Below are positions 1-7,132 of a stretch of DNA of 8,401 nucleotides, piece by piece. The DNA comes from Coriobacteriales bacterium. GTDB lineage: Bacteria; Actinomycetota; Coriobacteriia; Coriobacteriales; UBA8131. Positions within the stretch are counted from its first letter, which is position 1, and the number at the start of each line of letters is the position of its first letter. Position numbers and translations under genes: made by a program. The DNA lies in NCBI GenBank assembly GCA_031286245.1, contig JAITUO010000110.1, positions 1 through 8,401 of the forward strand, read 5' to 3'. The notes below the pieces were generated by a model. That model had not been told where the DNA came from and did no database searches. It worked only from the letters and a program-made list of their open reading frames with translations.

Positions 1-1524
1 TCCGTTGTTGGTTTGCCCGGCTTGACCGATCAACGGACAGACAAAATAGGCTTGCTCTTTGCGTAGCAAAGCCTCGCGAACTGCATCATAGGCGATCGCC
101 AACTGGTCACGGACAATCACCTTAGTCTTGATCATGCTGTTCTTACGTGGACGACTGCGGATCGTAGTGATATCCAAATCGCCATAAATTGTCAGTGCCA
201 AGGAGCGCGGGATCGGTGTCGCTGTCATGGCCAGATAATGAACCGCCTCGCCTTTCGCCCGAATTGTTTCACGCTGGTTGACCCCGAAGCGATGCTGTTC
301 ATCGACCACCACCAGTGCCAGATTGGCAAAAACCACATCCGGTTCAAGTAAAGCATGGGTACCGAATGCTACTTCTACAGTTCCTGTGGATAAACCCGTC
401 AGCAGCCTGGCACGGTCGGCTGCCGGAGTCGATGACGTGAGAAGTGCCCAGCTGATGCCAAGTGAATCGAGCACGGAGCCAACCGCCAAGGCGTATTGGT
501 TGGCTAAAACCTCGGTCGGAGCCATCATAACCGCCTGCCGTTGGCTGTCGGCAGCTACAGCCAACGCATGGATTGCTACCACTGTTTTGCCGGACCCAAC
601 CTCTCCCATCAACAAACGGCTCATCGGTCGGCTGTCGGAGAGGTCTTTTAGTATCTCTTCTACCGCTGAGGATTGGTCATCAGTCAAAGTGAATGGCAAA
701 CAAGCCGATAGAGCGTGTAGGGCCCGGCCGTCGACGTTCAGTGCCTGAGCTTTGGCCCGGGCCGCGATACGCGCTCTTCTCCCCAGTAAAAAGAGCTGAA
801 GGAAGAAGATCTCTTCGTATGCCAGGCGTTGGCGAGCCAGTCGACAGTCCTCGCTGCTGGTCGGATGATGTACCTGAGCCAACGCCGCACGCCGGCTCAT
901 TAACCGATGTCGGATTCTCAAGTCGACCGGTAGTGGATCCAGCAGCCCTGCGCAGTGTGCAAGTGCCTGGTCAATGAAACGCCGTAGCCAACCCTGGCTG
1001 ATGTCTGAGTTAGCCCGATAGACTGGTTGGATGGTTTCGATTAGGCTGTCATCATCATCGATAATGCTGAGCAGCGGTGATGACATACGCCGATAGCTGT
1101 AGGCATGCTCCATCTGGCCATGACAGATCAGCCGAAGGCCCGGGTGGAGCTGTCTGGCTAACCAAGGTTGGTTGAACAGTGCAATGATGCACATGCCACT
1201 GTCATCTGTCAGGGTGATTTCGATCAGTGTCAGCCGAGGACGTGGTCGCTTGACTTTTACCTCATGGATATGACCTAAGACAGTCGACTTGTCCTGCAGG
1301 GAGGCCAGGGCGATCGGTACCACCTGGCTGAAGTCGTTGTAGCGGAAAGGATAATGATTGATCAGGTCACCGATTGTCTCGATGCCCAGACGTTGCAGGC
1401 CTTTCAGGCGCACACCGCCAGCGTAAGCCAGGGTTGAGACGGGTTTATCCAGATAAACAGCCTGTGCCAGGCGGCGCTGATAAGCTTCAAAAGTTAAGCC
1501 TCTGTCTGCCATCGGAACCGGCAT
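1..1524 (-). CDS. recG: ATP-dependent DNA helicase RecG, N-terminal 508 codons (cut by window edge)
   Basis: RecG is a monomeric superfamily 2 DNA translocase that regresses stalled forks and branch-migrates Holliday junctions. I translated the minus strand by hand and it is open from the window edge to an ATG at 1524-1522. Helicase motifs appear in the right order: a Q-like motif (LTDDQ) near residue 280, Walker A GEVGSGKT at 307-314, the family-typical DEQH box at 408-411 followed by RFG, motif III MTATPIPR at 433-440, and QAYFVCPLI near the edge. The first 250 or so residues match the wedge/OB region in length. RecG is usually about 680-700 residues, so about a quarter is missing to the left. 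Start choice: a codon upstream in frame is TGA (1530-1528), leaving ATG 1524 or ATG 1512; neither has a strong Shine-Dalgarno. It begins 12 bases after the fakA-like stop, which suggests cotranscription. No frameshift or missing motif is seen. Confidence 0.96.
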   Translation of the reverse strand, partial: MPVPMADRGLTFEAYQRRLAQAVYLDKPVSTLAYAGGVRLKGLQRLGIETIGDLINHYPFRYNDFSQVVPIALASLQDKSTVLGHIHEVKVKRPRPRLTLIEITLTDDSGMCIIALFNQPWLARQLHPGLRLICHGQMEHAYSYRRMSSPLLSIIDDDDSLIETIQPVYRANSDISQGWLRRFIDQALAHCAGLLDPLPVDLRIRHRLMSRRAALAQVHHPTSSEDCRLARQRLAYEEIFFLQLFLLGRRARIAARAKAQALNVDGRALHALSACLPFTLTDDQSSAVEEILKDLSDSRPMSRLLMGEVGSGKTVVAIHALAVAADSQRQAVMMAPTEVLANQYALAVGSVLDSLGISWALLTSSTPAADRARLLTGLSTGTVEVAFGTHALLEPDVVFANLALVVVDEQHRFGVNQRETIRAKGEAVHYLAMTATPIPRSLALTIYGDLDITTIRSRPRKNSMIKTKVIVRDQLAIAYDAVREALLRKEQAYFVCPLIGQAGQTNNG

Positions 1525-1536
1525 TTTTCACAGCAC

Positions 1537-3282
1537 TCATTCAGCTGCCATAACCAGTGGATAAAGCGGCTGGTCACCACGCCGGGCGTCGATTTCTAGA
1601 TCTGGGTAACTCTCCTCGATCAGACTGACGATCTGCTCGAAAGACTGCTGATCCAACTGCTCGCCTGCCAACAGTGTCAGTGTGTCGCAATCATCATCAG
1701 CGATGTGTTTGACCAGTTTCAAAGCAACCGAATCGACATCAACACCAACCACTTCAATGGCATCATTGGCAATACCGATGACATTACCTGCATGGATCTC
1801 TTCACCGTGGGCACTGACTGCATCCTTGACTGCATGGGTGATTTCTGCTGCACGTACCTCTGCGGCTGCCTCGACCATTTCAGCTGCTTCAACAGTCAGT
1901 GATTGTTTGGCATTAGCAACAAACAATGCTGAGAAACTCTCGGGAACACTTTTTGTTGGTACTACAATTACTTGTTTGACTGACACATCAGCGGCAGCTT
2001 GGGCAGCCATGATGATGTTTTTATTATTAGGAAAGATAATGACTTCATCTGCATTAACGGCATCAATCGCTTCGAGCAACTCTGCAGTCGAGGGGTTCAT
2101 TGTCTGACCTCCACTGACAATAACATCTACCCCAAGCGACTCCAAAATCCTTTGCATGCCGGTGCCGCTGGCAACGGCGATATAACCACGCTGTTTGGGA
2201 GTAGAACTGATAACAGCGAAACCACCGGTAGAGTCGGGGGAGGTATTTATTGTTTGGGGGGCACCTGCTGCCAGAGAAACACCAGCTGCCAGTGATGCTT
2301 CGGCTGTCAGTGATGCTTCGGCTGCCAGTGCAGTGCTGCGCGCTTCACTTTGCATACGCATATTGTGAATGTGGACGTCGCGTACTTGTCCCCGAGTAAT
2401 CATATAGTTGAGCACCTGGCCAGGCTCATCGCTATGCAGATGTATCTTGAAATCCGGGTGACTGCCAACCAGCAGCTCGCAATCCCCCATTGAGGCCAGG
2501 AACTCCAGGGCAGCTTCAATATCCAAATCGTTGCTAGTCAGTAAGAATTCAGTGCAATAGAGATACTCACTGTCATCCCAATCATCAATCTGTTCGATTG
2601 CGACCAGTGGGCCTTGTAAAATGTCTGGCGATGCGGAATCTACCGAGCCAAGCCCCGTCAAAAGATCTCCAGCCAAGTCGCCAGTTACTGATTCCACAAA
2701 TCCCTGTACCAATAGCGCCAGTCCGTAACCCCCGGCATCAACGACATTGTTTTCTTTGAGGATCGGTAACAGATCTGGAGTCCGTTGGACTGAAGCAAAT
2801 GCTTCATCGACCAAAGCTCGGAGCACCGAGTTAGAATCCAACTCAGCATCAGCCGAACGGCGAGCTGCCAGCGACATGTCTTTGATGACTGTCAGTATCG
2901 TGCCTTCTACTGGGCGGCGAACGGCTGCGAATGCTACCTCCACGGATTTCTCCAGAGCAATGGCTAAAGTTTTTGCATCGAAAAATGATGCTCCTTCTAA
3001 GCCTTCGCAGAAACCACGCAGGATCTGTGAGGTTATTACACCGGAATTGCCTCGTGCCCCCATCAGTGAACCATGCGTTACAGCCTTGCGGACTTCACCA
3101 AGGTTGGTATTGGCAGGCAGGGCTTCGAGTTCTTTAATGACACTCATGATAGTCAGTGACATGTTGGTTCCAGTGTCACCATCGGGTACAGGAAAGACGT
3201 TCAGCTTATTAATCTCATCTTTATGGCTGGCCAGGAATTCAGCGGCAGCTATGAAGTGGTATATAAAGTCTTGTGGGCTCAT
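1537..3282 (-). CDS. fakA: DAK/DhaL-domain fatty acid kinase-like protein (FakA/YloV family)
   Basis: This family phosphorylates fatty acids held by a DegV-type FakB carrier, feeding exogenous fatty acids into phospholipid synthesis in the cytoplasm. The 581-residue product has the family order. The N-terminal DhaL kinase domain (about 1-190) carries VPDGDTGTN with the Mg-binding aspartates D34 and D36, GARGNSG at 75-81 and DAGG at 182-185. The middle domain has C243 and H281/H283, at places matching the zinc ligands known in Staphylococcus FakA. The C-terminal DegV-like domain (from about 366) has GGQTMNPST at 391-399 and PNNKNI at 418-423. Between the last two lies an alanine-rich repeat linker (about 316-342), which makes the protein slightly longer than usual (about 550). 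I chose ATG 3282 over a longer TTG start because GAGG lies 6 bases upstream and the family begins just there. It is the middle gene of asp23-fakA-recG. The family call is firm; no FakB (DegV) gene is in view. Confidence 0.93.
   Translation of the reverse strand: MSPQDFIYHFIAAAEFLASHKDEINKLNVFPVPDGDTGTNMSLTIMSVIKELEALPANTNLGEVRKAVTHGSLMGARGNSGVITSQILRGFCEGLEGASFFDAKTLAIALEKSVEVAFAAVRRPVEGTILTVIKDMSLAARRSADAELDSNSVLRALVDEAFASVQRTPDLLPILKENNVVDAGGYGLALLVQGFVESVTGDLAGDLLTGLGSVDSASPDILQGPLVAIEQIDDWDDSEYLYCTEFLLTSNDLDIEAALEFLASMGDCELLVGSHPDFKIHLHSDEPGQVLNYMITRGQVRDVHIHNMRMQSEARSTALAAEASLTAEASLAAGVSLAAGAPQTINTSPDSTGGFAVISSTPKQRGYIAVASGTGMQRILESLGVDVIVSGGQTMNPSTAELLEAIDAVNADEVIIFPNNKNIIMAAQAAADVSVKQVIVVPTKSVPESFSALFVANAKQSLTVEAAEMVEAAAEVRAAEITHAVKDAVSAHGEEIHAGNVIGIANDAIEVVGVDVDSVALKLVKHIADDDCDTLTLLAGEQLDQQSFEQIVSLIEESYPDLEIDARRGDQPLYPLVMAAE
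2267..2338. repeat. 18-bp tandem repeat, about four units, inside the fakA-like gene
   Basis: Units start at 2267, 2285, 2303 and 2321. Units two and three differ at one base; the outer two are degenerate, sharing mainly the leading GCTGCCAG. On the minus strand the array encodes hexapeptides of the form [E/G][A/V]SL[A/T]A, about residues 316-340 of the protein, between the zinc-binding middle domain and the DegV-like domain. The frame is kept because the unit is a multiple of three. It probably acts as a flexible linker and may vary in copy number between strains; the latter is inference. Confidence 0.85.
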
Positions 3283-3369
3283 GTTTATCCTCGTCTGGTT
3301 GCTGTGGCGACAAGGTTTTGCCGCCAGCAAGTATTCGTTGGCTTTGGCTGGATAGGTGCAGCAGACTGC

Positions 3370-3729
3370 TTATTTCCGGGGCAGGTTAATGCCTTGGACA
3401 TGGATGCGTACGTCTGCGACCTCGATCTGGGCAAAATGCTCCAAGACATAGCGTACGCTGTCAGCCAGGTTCTGGGAAACCGCTGAAAGGTTGGTTCCAT
3501 GCTCAATGATCACGAACATGTCTATGACAGTCCCCTCAGGTGTTAATTGAGTCAGTACACCTCGCCGCAGGCGGTGAACAGGCAGTATCTTTGTAAAGCC
3601 GTCAGACATCGAAGGTGCTGCCATACCGACTACTCCGTAGCTTTGATAGGCAGCGTATCCGGCTAGATCAGCGATTACTTCGTTAGCAATCGAGAGACTC
3701 CCCGGAATTGGATTGCTGGATTGCGTCAT
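3370..3729 (-). CDS. Asp23/Gls24 family protein (YloU-like)
   Basis: The product is 119 residues, the usual size for the small Asp23/Gls24 (DUF322) proteins. These are cytoplasmic or membrane-anchored factors tied to cell-envelope homeostasis; their biochemical activity is not settled. The sequence opens with a family-like GSLSIANEVIADLAGYAA stretch (10-27), continues with YGVVGMA, and has the typical alternating hydrophobic strands TVIDMFVIIEHGTNLSAVSQNLADSVRY and VADVRIHVQGI near the end. No signal peptide or membrane segment is seen, so any membrane link would be through a partner. ATG 3729 is preferred to an upstream in-frame ATG at 3759 because a perfect GGAGGT lies 6 bases upstream of it. 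It is the first gene of the leftward unit; the 87-base gap to the fakA-like gene holds no further gene. The yloU-yloV order supports the call. Confidence 0.9.
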   Translation of the reverse strand: MTQSSNPIPGSLSIANEVIADLAGYAAYQSYGVVGMAAPSMSDGFTKILPVHRLRRGVLTQLTPEGTVIDMFVIIEHGTNLSAVSQNLADSVRYVLEHFAQIEVADVRIHVQGINLPRK

Positions 3730-3735
3730 TAGATG

Positions 3736-3741
3736 ACCTCC
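3736..3741 (-). promoter_or_regulatory. Shine-Dalgarno site of the Asp23-family gene
   Basis: The minus strand reads GGAGGT here, a perfect anti-16S match with a 6-base spacer to ATG 3729-3727. It decides the start of the Asp23-family gene against the in-frame ATG ten codons further upstream. Confidence 0.85.
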
Positions 3742-3749
3742 GTAGTATG

Positions 3750-3778
3750 TGGCATACAATAACGTAAGCGAGTATTAT
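3750..3778 (+). promoter_or_regulatory. Possible divergent promoter for the methyltransferase gene
   Basis: On the plus strand TATTAT (3773-3778) is a five-of-six -10 hexamer; the -35 at 17-base spacing (TGGCAT, 3750-3755) is weak. It overlaps the opposing -10 almost entirely, because GTATTATAC is nearly palindromic. The start point would be near 3785, leaving about 97 bases of leader before GTG 3882. The leader contains a small GACCCA/TGGGTT hairpin (3804-3821) but nothing I recognise as a riboswitch. Confidence 0.35.
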
Positions 3779-3802
3779 ACCAGCACTATGAAACGTGGGG
3801 CA
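3774..3802 (-). promoter_or_regulatory. Extended -10 promoter for the asp23-fakA-recG unit
   Basis: The minus strand reads TGGTATAAT, a consensus -10 (TATAAT, 3779-3774) preceded by the TGn extension. The -35 hexamer at the 17-base spacing (TGCCCC, 3802-3797) is poor, as is common for extended -10 promoters. Transcription would begin near 3767, giving a leader of roughly 38 bases ahead of the Asp23-family ATG, with the GGAGGT site inside it. Predicted from sequence only. Confidence 0.65.
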
Positions 3803-3881
3803 GGACCCATATGGCTGGGTTATTTCTGAAGCCGGTTGGGCTAGTGATGACTTGAAACAATTGGTGGAGTTTGGAGGAGTT

Positions 3882-5594
3882 GTGCCTGATATAGCATTGC
3901 GATTTGCGACCGATGTTGTTGTAGTCGATGGCGGGCTCGGCAGTCTGTTGCTGGCAGAGGGCATCGAATCAGACATGCACCCGATGTTTCTCAATGTCTT
4001 AGAGCCGGATATGATCCAGGCGATCCATAAACGGTATATCCAAGCAGGGGCTCAGGCAATCACCAGCAACTCGTTCGGAGGCAGCCGTCCACAACTGGCA
4101 ACTCATGGCCTGGCGGACCGCGTCGAGGAGTTTAACCGCATGGCAGTACGTCTGGCCAAAGCATGTCAGCCAGAGCATGTGCTGGCTGATGTCGGCCCCT
4201 GTGGATTGATGATGCCACCGTTCGGGATAGCCAGCTTCGACGAGGTTTTTCAAATCTATGTGGAGCAGATCACAGCTTTGGCGGCAGAGGAGCCTGATGC
4301 CATTCTGATCGAAACAATGATTGATATCGCTGATGCGCGTTGTGCCGTATTGGCAGCTAAGACTGTTAGCAACCTGCCAGTCTTTGCCAGTGTCAGTTTT
4401 GCGGCCAGCGGCCGTATGGAACTATCCGGTACAGATGTGGCAACTGCTGCGGTGATTCTTGAGGCTGCCGGTGCCGATGTCATCGGTATGAACTGCGGGC
4501 TGGGACATCAGGCGTTTTTGCCTCTGCTGTCTGAGATGGCAGCCTACACAACTTTGCCACTGCTTGTCCAACCGAACGCCGGCCTGCCACAAATAGCACT
4601 TGATGGTTCCACCAGTTACCTGGGCACTCCGGAAGAGATGGCTGAAGCTGCCTGGGCCTACCGTCAGCTGGGAGCTCAGTTCATCGGTAGTTGCTGTGGC
4701 TCAACTCCGTCGCACACAGCGGCAATCTACGTCGCAGTCGGCGGCAGCGATGCAGTAAAGGTCGCTCGTGGTCTTACGCGCCAACAAGCAATGGTGTTGG
4801 CTTCACCTGCTTCGCAGGTCAGGCTTGCCGCCGATGGTGACTGCCAGATTATTAGCGGGTGTCTCAAGCCAAACAGCCCGGAGCTACAAACCTCTGACCT
4901 CTCAGTCAGCGAGTTTTCTACAATTACAAGCTTATTGATCGACCAGGTTGAGTCTGGAGCAAAGCTGATCAATGTCAATCTTGACGCTTGGGGAGTCGAT
5001 ACAGCTTCAGTCCTGCCTGCTCTGGTCAGTGAGCTGAGCTCGTTAGTCAAGGCTCCGCTGATGATCAGTGCAGACAACAGCCAGGCTCTGGAAGCAGCTC
5101 TGCGCGTCTACCCCGGGCGGGCTATCATCAGCTTGGTAAATCATCAATCGAACCAGCTACAACAGATCATGCCTTCGGCCAAGCGTTATGGTGCGGCTGT
5201 GGTCATCAGTTGCAGCGATCAGGCATCAATGAACATAAACCCACAGTTAGCACACCTGGAGACAATCCTGTCTGCTGCCCATCAGGCAGGGCTTTCTGAT
5301 AATGACATTTTGTTCGATGTCACAAACCAGATAAGTCTGGCTGACCCACGAACCTTTGAGCAGGCGGTGTCCTGCATTCGCGAGTTGGTGACCCATGGAT
5401 TACTGTCGATGCTTGATATGTCGGATTTTAGACCTCAAGCAGAGCTCCTCAAAGCAGCTGTCGAAGCTGGACTAAACGCAGTTGTTCTCGATCCTCAAGA
5501 CGAGATCCTGATGTCTGCGTTAGCAAAGGCTAATCAAGCTCGACAGAAACAATTTCTTCTGGAGAAAACCGGTGCTATCTCAACGATAGTGTAG
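3882..5594 (+). CDS. Homocysteine S-methyltransferase with a degenerate MetH-type pterin-binding domain
   Basis: The N-terminal module (about 1-300) is a zinc-dependent homocysteine S-methyltransferase: DGGLGS at 16-21, TSNSFG at 61-66, and the zinc ligands C205 (in MNCG) and C271/C272 (in GSCCGS). It would transfer a methyl group to homocysteine in the cytoplasm to make methionine. The second module (about 320-560) aligns by eye with the pterin-binding barrel of MetH, for example AALRVYPGRAIIS at 405-417, KRYGAAVVIS at 434-443 and LDPQDEILMSA near the end. Its usual signatures are changed (see findings). The protein ends after this module, so the cobalamin-binding and reactivation domains of full MetH are absent. 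Length is 570 residues from GTG 3882, chosen because GGAGG lies 4 bases upstream and the family starts about 15 residues before the DGG motif; GTG 3795 in the same frame would add 29 unconserved residues. It stands alone and divergent from the asp23 unit. It differs from YitJ-type fusions, whose second half is a methylenetetrahydrofolate reductase. Confidence 0.85.
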   Translation: MPDIALRFATDVVVVDGGLGSLLLAEGIESDMHPMFLNVLEPDMIQAIHKRYIQAGAQAITSNSFGGSRPQLATHGLADRVEEFNRMAVRLAKACQPEHVLADVGPCGLMMPPFGIASFDEVFQIYVEQITALAAEEPDAILIETMIDIADARCAVLAAKTVSNLPVFASVSFAASGRMELSGTDVATAAVILEAAGADVIGMNCGLGHQAFLPLLSEMAAYTTLPLLVQPNAGLPQIALDGSTSYLGTPEEMAEAAWAYRQLGAQFIGSCCGSTPSHTAAIYVAVGGSDAVKVARGLTRQQAMVLASPASQVRLAADGDCQIISGCLKPNSPELQTSDLSVSEFSTITSLLIDQVESGAKLINVNLDAWGVDTASVLPALVSELSSLVKAPLMISADNSQALEAALRVYPGRAIISLVNHQSNQLQQIMPSAKRYGAAVVISCSDQASMNINPQLAHLETILSAAHQAGLSDNDILFDVTNQISLADPRTFEQAVSCIRELVTHGLLSMLDMSDFRPQAELLKAAVEAGLNAVVLDPQDEILMSALAKANQARQKQFLLEKTGAISTIV

Positions 5595-5989
5595 AAACTG
5601 GTACCTGAGCCGGTTTGAAGAGCTGCTCTATGCTTGTCATAAAGCATCGTAAAGCTTCTCAAGGCAGATAGAGGAAAAAAACATAGAATCCTGGGAATTT
5701 CTGAACTTTTGCTAGGAAACCGACGTTTTGCATGAATCCTTCATGATTTCACACATATAGAATTTTGTCACAACTCATCTACCTGCAGGTTTAAATTATA
5801 GAAAAAGTTAGATGCAGCAATATAGGCCAAACAGTCATGCAAAACGTCGATTTCCTAGCAAAAGTTCAGAAATTCCCAGGTTTACTAATTTATAAGCTAT
5901 ACAGTGACGTAGAAGTCAAGATGAGAGGACCCTGAAACTAGAATTTCTGTTGTTTTGTGCTCTCGAAGGCTTAATAATTCTCTCAAACC
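5595..5989. other. Intergenic region between convergent genes
   Basis: This 395-base gap holds the inverted repeat at 5690-5880 and otherwise little. Just before it, ATGCTT/AAGCAT (5630-5635, 5642-5647) can form a six-pair hairpin without a following T run, so it is not a convincing terminator. From 5881 to 5989 I see no gene, terminator or known RNA. Confidence 0.7.
5690..5880. repeat. Long near-perfect inverted repeat (46-bp arms, 99-nt centre), MITE-like
   Basis: The left arm is 5690-5735 and the right arm 5835-5880. They are reverse complements with a single mismatch (C5720 opposite A5850). The outer ends are CCTGGG and CCCAGG. The 191-base unit has no credible ORF and an AT-rich centre, which itself contains the palindrome ACCTGCAGGT (5781-5790) inside a CATCTA/TAGATG pair (5776-5781, 5809-5814). 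Size, terminal repeats and lack of coding fit a miniature inverted-repeat transposable element, but I see no convincing target-site duplication. It lies between convergent genes, neither of which has another clear terminator, so a long RNA hairpin that ends transcription from both sides is an alternative. The repeat is certain; its nature is not. Confidence 0.9.
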
Positions 5990-7132
5990 TTAATCGGCAA
6001 CTCGAAAGCGCGGCGGCAGGTTACTGGTCAACTCAGCATGCAGCATGGCTAAAAGATCGGGGATCTCCAACTTTTGGGGACACTGTTCAGCGCACTCACC
6101 ACAACGCTCACAACGGTCTGCTCCATATCCTTTTGATACCAGGGCATTTGAGTAATAGACCCGATCAGACATCGTAACCTTACCGCTGATCATAAAACTG
6201 TTGTAGACAGCAAAGCACTCCGGAATCTTCACACCGTTTTTACATGGGCTGCAGTAGCGGCAAGCGGTACAGCCAATAGCCCCGGCATTCTGATACGCCC
6301 GGCGGATTTTAGCGATAAAACGGATGTCGTCATTGGATAAAACATTGTAATCTGCCTGCTCAAATATCGATATGTTGTCTTTCAACTGTTCCAGCGTTGA
6401 TGTGCCGGACAGGATCACTGTAGCCTCTGGTTGACTATACAGCCAACGAAAGCACCACTCTGCCAGAGAACGCTTCTCAGGGTAGGCTGCTACCAGCTCT
6501 CCGACCTCAGGAGGCATACTGAGCAGGATTGTACCGCCGCGCAAAGGTTCCATGACCACCATTGCCAGGGCCTTCTCCACACCATAAGAAAGACCTTTTT
6601 GACCTACCTGCATCTTGACGTCAAGGATGTTCATTTGGATCTGAGCCATATCCCAATGATAATCATCAACCAGATCGGTAAAGGCTTCGTAGCTGTTGTG
6701 CATTGAAAAGCCTTTATAACGGATCTTGCCTTTGGCGATCATTTCATCGAGGAACCCCGAGCCGTCGAGTTCACGGGTCTTTTTAAGATTGGCATCATAG
6801 AGGTTGTGGAGCAGGTAGACGTCCAGATAGTCGGTGCCCAGGCGGCGTAGGCTGATATCTAAATGCTGCTCAAAATCAGCATATTGATTGACATTCCATA
6901 GTGGCGCCTTCGTGACCAGATACGTCCGCTCACGGTAGCCCTGGCTTAAAGCTTCGCCGAGGATTTCCTCACTGTCGCCATAAACGAAAGCAGTGTCCAG
7001 ATAGTTGATTCCATGGTCGATGGCATAGCGGACCATCTCGATGGCTTGACTGCGGTCTGCAGGGAAACGCATGCAGCCCAAACCCAGGCGAGAGACCTCC
7101 AGGTCGGTCTGCCCATATTTTACATACTGCAT
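5990..7132 (-). CDS. Aldo/keto reductase with C-terminal 4Fe-4S ferredoxin-type domain
   Basis: This is a cytoplasmic oxidoreductase of the clostridial-type aldo/keto reductases fused to an iron-sulfur domain. The 380-residue product begins MQYVKYGQTDLEVSRLGLG and carries the full AKR catalytic tetrad: D46, Y51 (in LDTAFVYG), K75 and H109 (in YLLHN). The C-terminal part has CxxCxxCxxC at C288, C291, C294 and C297, and then CxxCGxCxxxCPQ at C341, C344, C347 and C351, likely ligands for iron-sulfur clusters. Length fits the family (about 370-385). I chose ATG 7132 because GAGGGG lies 8 bases upstream and the family motif starts there; the open frame runs 56 codons further upstream, but that extension overlaps the HMA gene. 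The start overlaps the HMA stop by one base (TGATG), implying translational coupling. The physiological substrate cannot be read from sequence. Confidence 0.92.
   Translation of the reverse strand: MQYVKYGQTDLEVSRLGLGCMRFPADRSQAIEMVRYAIDHGINYLDTAFVYGDSEEILGEALSQGYRERTYLVTKAPLWNVNQYADFEQHLDISLRRLGTDYLDVYLLHNLYDANLKKTRELDGSGFLDEMIAKGKIRYKGFSMHNSYEAFTDLVDDYHWDMAQIQMNILDVKMQVGQKGLSYGVEKALAMVVMEPLRGGTILLSMPPEVGELVAAYPEKRSLAEWCFRWLYSQPEATVILSGTSTLEQLKDNISIFEQADYNVLSNDDIRFIAKIRRAYQNAGAIGCTACRYCSPCKNGVKIPECFAVYNSFMISGKVTMSDRVYYSNALVSKGYGADRCERCGECAEQCPQKLEIPDLLAMLHAELTSNLPPRFRVAD

Noticed and set aside
278..977. Plus-strand open frames over the left end
   Set aside because: They are antisense to recG, whose helicase motifs are clear on the minus strand; the products resemble no protein family.
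1682..3355. Several plus-strand open frames, up to about 200 codons
   Set aside because: All are antisense shadows of the fakA-like gene, low in complexity (Ser/Ala/Thr-rich), with no ribosome binding sites or motifs.
3788..3829. Short ORF MKRGAGPIWLGYF ahead of the methyltransferase as a leader peptide
   Set aside because: It has no Shine-Dalgarno, no run of a regulatory amino acid, and would begin almost at the predicted transcript start.
3795..3881. GTG 3795 as the start of the methyltransferase
   Set aside because: The extra 29 residues match nothing in the family, whereas GTG 3882 has GGAGG upstream and gives the usual distance to the DGG motif.
5566..5616. AAACCGG/CCGGTTT pair at the methyltransferase stop as a terminator
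   Set aside because: The arms are short and about 37 bases apart, and there is no T run after the second arm.
5950..6177. Plus-strand 75-codon open frame
   Set aside because: It is mostly antisense to the cysteine-rich end of the aldo/keto reductase and has no recognisable content.
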